Below are positions 58,942-64,000 of a stretch of 64,000 bases of DNA, piece by piece; the first letter of the stretch is position 1; each line of letters starts with the position of its first letter. Both the position numbers and the translations under genes were made by a program. A model generated the notes under the pieces. It worked only from the letters and a program-made list of their open reading frames with translations, had not been told where the DNA came from and did not search any database. This DNA is from Corynespora cassiicola (Eukaryota; Ascomycota; Dothideomycetes; Pleosporales; Corynesporascaceae): assembly GCA_022059125.1 (NCBI GenBank), contig JAEUWY010000001.1:1984001-2048000 (forward strand), in the 5' to 3' direction.

Positions 58942-60387
58942 ATGGCCGCTGCCGAGGGGCTCACACTGCGGCATCCGCCTGCTTCCGTGCCCGACACCAA
59001 GGAGGAGGAAAGGATGAAGAAGAGGCTCGCCGAGCAGCAGCACCCGGGCGGTGCCATCAAGCACGGCACCTGGGCCCAGGGCCTGCGCATGCTCCTGTTC
59101 GGCGTGTACTTCAACAGCTGCTGCGTCGTGTAGGTACCATGGAGCTAACCGCGCTTCAGGTCGCTAACTCCGGCTCTCAGTATCGCATTCAACCAGTGGA
59201 TCGGCGCGCCCCTCTACTTCTACAGCAAGGACCTCTTCTACGCTTGGATGGCCGTCACCAAGCGCCAGTTCGGCGTCGTCATGACCACCATGACCTACTA
59301 CTGGGCCCCCGTCAAGATGAGGGTCAGCGGTGACGAGAGCGTCCGGGGACAACTGCGCAAGGGCGAGGACGGCAGGCTCGAGTGTGACTTTCCTGAGCGC
59401 ATGGTGCTCATCTCAAACCACCAGGTGAGTCAGGGCCGGGCACCGCGGTATACACATGGCGGGGTAGCTACTGACAGGCGCCCAGATATATACCGACTGG
59501 ATATACCTCTGGTGGATCGCCTACACGGCCAAGATGCACGGGCACATATACATCATTCTCAAAGAGTCCATCAAGTACATTCCGCTTCTCGGCACAGGCA
59601 TGATGTTCTACGGGTTCATCTTCCTGTCGCGGAAATGGGCCAAGGACAAGGAACGCTTCCAGCATAGGCTGCGGAAACTAAACAGCAGCCACAGCGGGCC
59701 GCTGTCCGGCTCCAAAACGCTTGACCCCATGTGGCTACTCATCTTCCCTGAAGGGACCAATCTCTCCAAGAACGGGCGCAACGCCAGCCAGCGGTGGGCC
59801 GAGAAGAATGGCATGAAGGACCTGCAGCACGCTCTGCTTCCCCGCAGCACTGGTCTTCACTTCTGTCTGCAGGAACTGGGGCAGACAGTCGAGTACGTCT
59901 ATGACTGCACGGTAGCCTACGAGGGCGTCCCGTAAGCGCACATACCACCCATGTTTTAACCCCAAAGCTTACCCAAGGCAGGCGAGGCCAATTTGGCCAA
60001 GACCTCTTTACCCTTCGCTCCAGCTACTTCCAGGGCCGCCCGCCCAAGTCGGTAAACATGCACTGGCGCCGCTTTGCTACCAAGGACATCCCCATCCACG
60101 ACGCCGACGAGTTCAGCGCCTGGCTCCTCGCGCGCTGGAGAGAAAAGGACGACCTTCTAGAGTACTACATACAGAACGAGCGCTTCCCTGCCGACGAAGG
60201 CACCACGCCCGGCATCAACGGCACGAAGCCCCTCAAGGGCGCTGGTTACATTGAGACTGAGGTCAGACCCAGCCATCCCCTGGAGTTTCTGCAGATTTTG
60301 GTCCCTCCGTTTGCCGTGGCGTTAGTCATCAACGTCGTCGTGAAGTTTACTAACATTGTGACGCGCTTGTTGCGGATCAAGTCGTAA
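58942..60387 (+). CDS. PlsC-type lysophospholipid acyltransferase (CST26/PSI1-like)
   Basis: Exons 58942-59129, 59181-59424, 59486-59931, 59982-60387 (introns 51, 61, 50 nt), 427 residues. The acyl-CoA transferase motif is NHQIYTDW (NHX4D, across intron 2: SNHQ|IYTDW) and the second is LLIFPEGTNLS. The block KESIKYIPLLGTGMMFYGFI lies between. A membrane anchor is near the N-terminus (LRMLLFGVYFNSCCVVIAF) and at the C-terminus (LVPPFAVALVINVVVKF). The length and the N-terminal region match yeast Cst26/Psi1, which acylates lyso-phosphatidylinositol at the ER. Acyl specificity cannot be read from sequence. Confidence 0.88.
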
Positions 60388-61844
60388 TTGCCGCTGTCCT
60401 TGTGTGTAGAGAGGCCAAAGAACACAATAGGGTATAGACGGGGGGAACCATTCATATATGGTGCAGGGTGCGTATGCGCTGCTAGCGCCAATGATTCCGG
60501 TTTTTCTATTAACAATTTCCATTGGGCTTATTTTTCCTTTTTGTCTACACTCAATCAATCAACCAGCGGGATTTCTTGGGTAATGAATGAATGGCACGAA
60601 TGGGTAGATGAAGGATGGAGACGGGTCCAGACAAGGAACGGTACACCACAGGGCCATTATTTTCATGGTAATGTCGGCGAGCTTGCATTGCAGGCGTTGT
60701 TGTTGTTGTAGTCGGTTTTGCTCCTCTGTTCCAAAGCAGACATGTGTAGCTTTATACCCTCCTCTATATTGATTCGATTCAGCAGACCTCCGTCCCTTCC
60801 TCTCCCCCCTTTCTCTTTTGGAGCTGAAAGAATGGTGCTGCAACCCCGGGCTTATGCGCATTCATCCATCGGTATAAGATCCCGATACCCTGTAATCGGG
60901 CAATGCGAGATCCCAAGACTCATGATGGATATTGGCAATACTTACGCCCCGCGGCGCCCTCACGCGACAAGGGCATTTACAGATCACGACATGTCTCCGC
61001 ACCCGGCGGTAAAGAGAGGAGAGAGACAAATGCAATGTCGTGTCCCGCAGCCCCCAGGCCTTGCCTTCCCCATGCAGCTAGCCCGCCACTCGTGCAGTGC
61101 CTGAGCACCTAGTGCCATCCCCGCGTACACGCTGCGCTTGGGTGGACGGGAGTGCCTCGTGCCACATACATTGCTGACGGAGGTTCGCATAAGTGCCAGG
61201 CCCGCGGCCACCATATATTAATGCCCTAACGCATCGTGCGAAGGACGCAATTTCTGTATGAGAGGGATGGGTGGATGGATGGATGGGTGTGCGGTACGCG
61301 GTACATTAAACGCGGTTCGCGGTACACGGTCGGACACGGGTTGCAGCGCGCGGCGACGTACATGCCCGTTTTGGAACCCTGGTTTCCCGCCGCCCACGGC
61401 TGGGAGCGGGGGAGCTGAGACGAGCTAAGGGGAGGCTAAATATGACCGTATTTTTATTTTTATTTTTTTGCTGGGGTTGAAGGCGATTTTACCGGAGCCC
61501 TGGTGGTGGGGAGGATGCGGGTTTTTACTTGGGTCAGGGTTAGGTGAATGGTAAAGACGGGTGGGTGGGAAGGGGAAGCGGTATCGGGATCGAGATCGAG
61601 AAGGGACTAGGGGACTGTGAGGGCTGCAGGTCTAGATTGGACACTAGAGGGCGGACTAGAGCTTGAACTGGGGTAAATGTGGTGGTTTGGGACTTTTTTT
61701 GACTGGGGCGGGATAGAGGACGGGAGGGTTGACGGGAGGGTTTAAAGAGGGGGGATGAGTAGGGGTGGTGAGTACGACTTGTGCTGTGCCTTTCTCCTGT
61801 GTGGTTTCTCTGCTCTTTTATCAATTGCCTTGTTTTCGGTCGCA
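60388..61844. other. Intergenic region before the GMC oxidoreductase
   Basis: About 1.45 kb. Seen: short GGAT/GGTG tandem tract at 61263-61288 and T-rich/A-rich stretch at 61449-61470. No gene supported. Confidence 0.4.
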
Positions 61845-63743
61845 ATGAAGGGCGCGTTCCTGCACCAGTTGGTGATTGTGGTGGCGGTTGCGGCTGGGGT
61901 GAGGGCACAAGAGGAGGGGTTGTTGAATAGGGCGTACGACTACATCATTGTTGGGGGAGGGACATCTGGGCTGACGGTTGCGAATCGATTGACTGAGGGT
62001 GGAAAGAGTACGGATTTTCTCCCGGCCTGATCTTGGTATCGAGTGGTGTGTACTGACGGCGACACAGTGTCGGTTCTAGTCGTCGAATATGGCTATCTCA
62101 GCGATGACCCTGTTGTCCTCCTGCCCGCGGCGACCTTGGATGTTCATCCTGAGCAAATGTACAACATGACCACACCACCCATTCCTGGCCTGAACAATCG
62201 CACCCAGAACCCTCCAGCAGGTGCAATCGTAGGCGGTGGCTCGGCGGTCAATGGAATGTTCTTCGACCGCGGCTCTACTTCCGACTACGATGCATGGGAG
62301 GCGCTAGGAAACCCGGGATGGAGCTTTACCGACATACTCCCGTATTTTAAGAAGAGCGTTACCTTTACGCCACCTACTCCTGAGGTTGTAGGGAAATACA
62401 ATTACTCGTGGGACATCGAATCGGCGTATGGTGGGAACGGCCCTGTGCAGGTCAGTTTCCCTCCGTATCAGTTTCCAGGCATGGGCTATCTCTGGGAGCT
62501 ATGGAAGCAATTGGGTATCACAAAACAAAAAGAAGGCGCAAATGGAAATGCATTTGGGGTGTTCAGTGCGCCCAGTTCACTCGACCCTGTATCCAGGACA
62601 CGGAGCTATGCGCGGACAGCGCACTACGATCCCGTCAAAAACCGTACCAATTACCATCTCCTTACGGGATACCAGGCTACTGAGATCAGATTTATGAATG
62701 GTCTACGCGCCGTAGGCGTTAATGTAGTCAAGAAGGGGACGACTGAGAAAATTGCCATCCAAGCACACCGGGAGACTATCCTTGCCGCTGGCGCACTATG
62801 GACGCCGTGGCTCCTCCAGAGATCTGGTCTAGGCCCAAGTAGCATACTCGAAGCTGCAGGTATCCCAGTGAGGAAAGAATTCCCCGGCGTAGGTGCCAAC
62901 TTCCAGGACCACCCCTTTGGTGGGGCATTCTTTACTTGGACCAACAACGCCCCAGCACCCACGCAAAACTCTCTCCTCACAAATGATACCTTCTACACGG
63001 AAGCCGAGAAAGAGTACCTTGAAACGCAATCAGGCCCATTGACTGTTGCCCGCGGAAACCAAGCCGCCTTCCTTCCCCTCCAAACCGTCGACCCAGAAGG
63101 CTACCAATCCCTCTCCGCCGCGATCCTCGCTCAAGACCCCACTCCTTACTTGCCTCCAACCTACGACGCGAAATTGACCAAGGGCTTCAAAGCGCAACAG
63201 CGACTTACGGCAGAACTTCTCGTACGCAACGACAGCGCTGCCATCGAGTACCCTTTCGGTGCCGGGGCCCCAGGACCCGCTGCCCTCCAGCGCGTCCTCT
63301 CCCGCGGATACATCACCTTGAACACCACCTCCCCCTCTTCCCCTCCACTACTATACTACCGCACCTTCAGCAACCCGCTCGACATGTCCCTTGCCATAAA
63401 GTCTATACGCTTCGCCCGCAAACTCAACGCACATCCCTCGCTCGCGGGCCTCGGGCCCGTGGAGCTGGCTCCGGGCGCCAACGTGACCGACGACGCGGCA
63501 CTCGAGGCATACCTGAGGGCCGGCATGGCACCGACATTCGCGCACGCGAGCGGGTCGACGAGTATGCTGCCTGAGGAGTTTGGCGGGGTCGTGGGGCCCG
63601 ATTTGAGGGTTTATGGGACGAGTAGGTTGAGTGTGATAGATGCGGGGATTATGCCGTTTATTCCGGCGACGCATCTTTGTACGACGGTTTATGCGGTGGC
63701 AGAGAAGGGTGCGGATCTGATCAAGGCGAGGACGGGGTGGTGA
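61845..63743 (+). CDS. Secreted GMC-family FAD oxidoreductase (AA3-like)
   Basis: Exons 61845-62007 and 62068-63743 (intron 60 nt), 612 residues. The start MKGAFLHQLVIVVAVAAGVRAQ is a signal peptide; an upstream ATG at 61755 would mask it. FAD loop YDYIIVGGGTSGLTVANRL, GMC signature region AIVGGGSAVNGMFFDRGS, second signature LAAGALWTPWLLQRSGLG and the C-terminal His blocks PTFAHASGSTSM and MPFIPATHLCTTVYAVAEKG are all visible. It resembles fungal glucose-methanol-choline enzymes acting on alcohols or sugars outside the cell; the exact donor is not clear. Several NxS/T sites suggest glycosylation. Confidence 0.9.
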
Positions 63744-64000
63744 GGAGGGAAGAGGATTGAGAGTAGAATCTCAGTTTGTTATCGCGAAGAGATAGGGACA
63801 TGTGAGTCGTCAGCAGAAGCTGTGCTTGAGTGTTAGAGCACAAAGATATGAGAGATCCGAATAGTGATATGAGATGCTGGAACCCGAATATATCTGAGAA
63901 TGAGACGTTGATTCATGTGCCAGTACTTGGAGAAAAAGACAAAGACGCTATAAAGGCGCTATTTGGAGATAGACAAGAGAGTAAGGAGGGCTGGTATTGG
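63744..64000. other. 3' flank of the GMC gene to the window end
   Basis: A 257-base tail, purine-rich, no gene seen. Confidence 0.4.

Overview
The window is nuclear DNA from a filamentous ascomycete (Pezizomycotina; Dothideomycetes-like is my guess, not shown by the sequence). The evidence is short 46-90 nt introns with gtaagt/gtatgt donors and ctaac/ctgac branch sites, and fungal-only families: a STE3 pheromone receptor, Zn2Cys6 regulator, HAP5, DUF6594, fungal NAD kinase and fungal Spo12-like protein. I rebuilt about 26 gene models by joining exons by hand. Every multi-exon model keeps frame across all its junctions.

Left part (1-19000): the start of a gene leaving the window on the minus strand, the 25-residue ribosomal protein gene RPL41, a STE3-type receptor, a fungal membrane protein, an alpha/beta hydrolase and a small coiled-coil protein. 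Then comes a possible catabolic group: Zn2Cys6 regulator, secreted CE16-type acetylesterase and aldehyde dehydrogenase. The last two are divergent around a 1.4 kb region with a perfect TCCGCGGA palindrome. A serine-rich hypothetical protein follows.

Middle (19000-27900): an AT-richer, gene-poor stretch with decayed coding sequence (in-frame stops, a frameshift), a one-finger C2HC protein and a DUF6594 membrane protein. It looks like accessory or mutated sequence between conserved blocks.

Right part (27900-64000): a dense housekeeping block: mitochondrial uS10m, purine nucleoside phosphorylase, Fcf2, HAP5/HapE, malate dehydrogenase, TRAPP subunit Trs33, Spo12-like, urease accessory UreF, a secreted SGNH hydrolase, a NADAR protein, GH31 alpha-glucosidase, Rit1 fused to a DUF6314-like domain, TFIIIB Bdp1, Bre1, NAD(H) kinase, a PlsC acyltransferase and a GMC oxidoreductase. 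Many are divergent pairs sharing short promoters (RSM10/PNP1, BDP1/BRE1, POS5/acyltransferase).

The most notable points are the Rit1-DUF6314 fusion, a GC-AG intron in BRE1, a perfect (TG)49 tract inside the TRS33 intron, tiny exons in HAP5 and the aldehyde dehydrogenase, a MDH 3' end that encodes the same residue whether spliced or not, and the CE16/ALDH regulatory region. I found no clearly new multi-gene system, CRISPR array, rRNA, tRNA or intact transposon.
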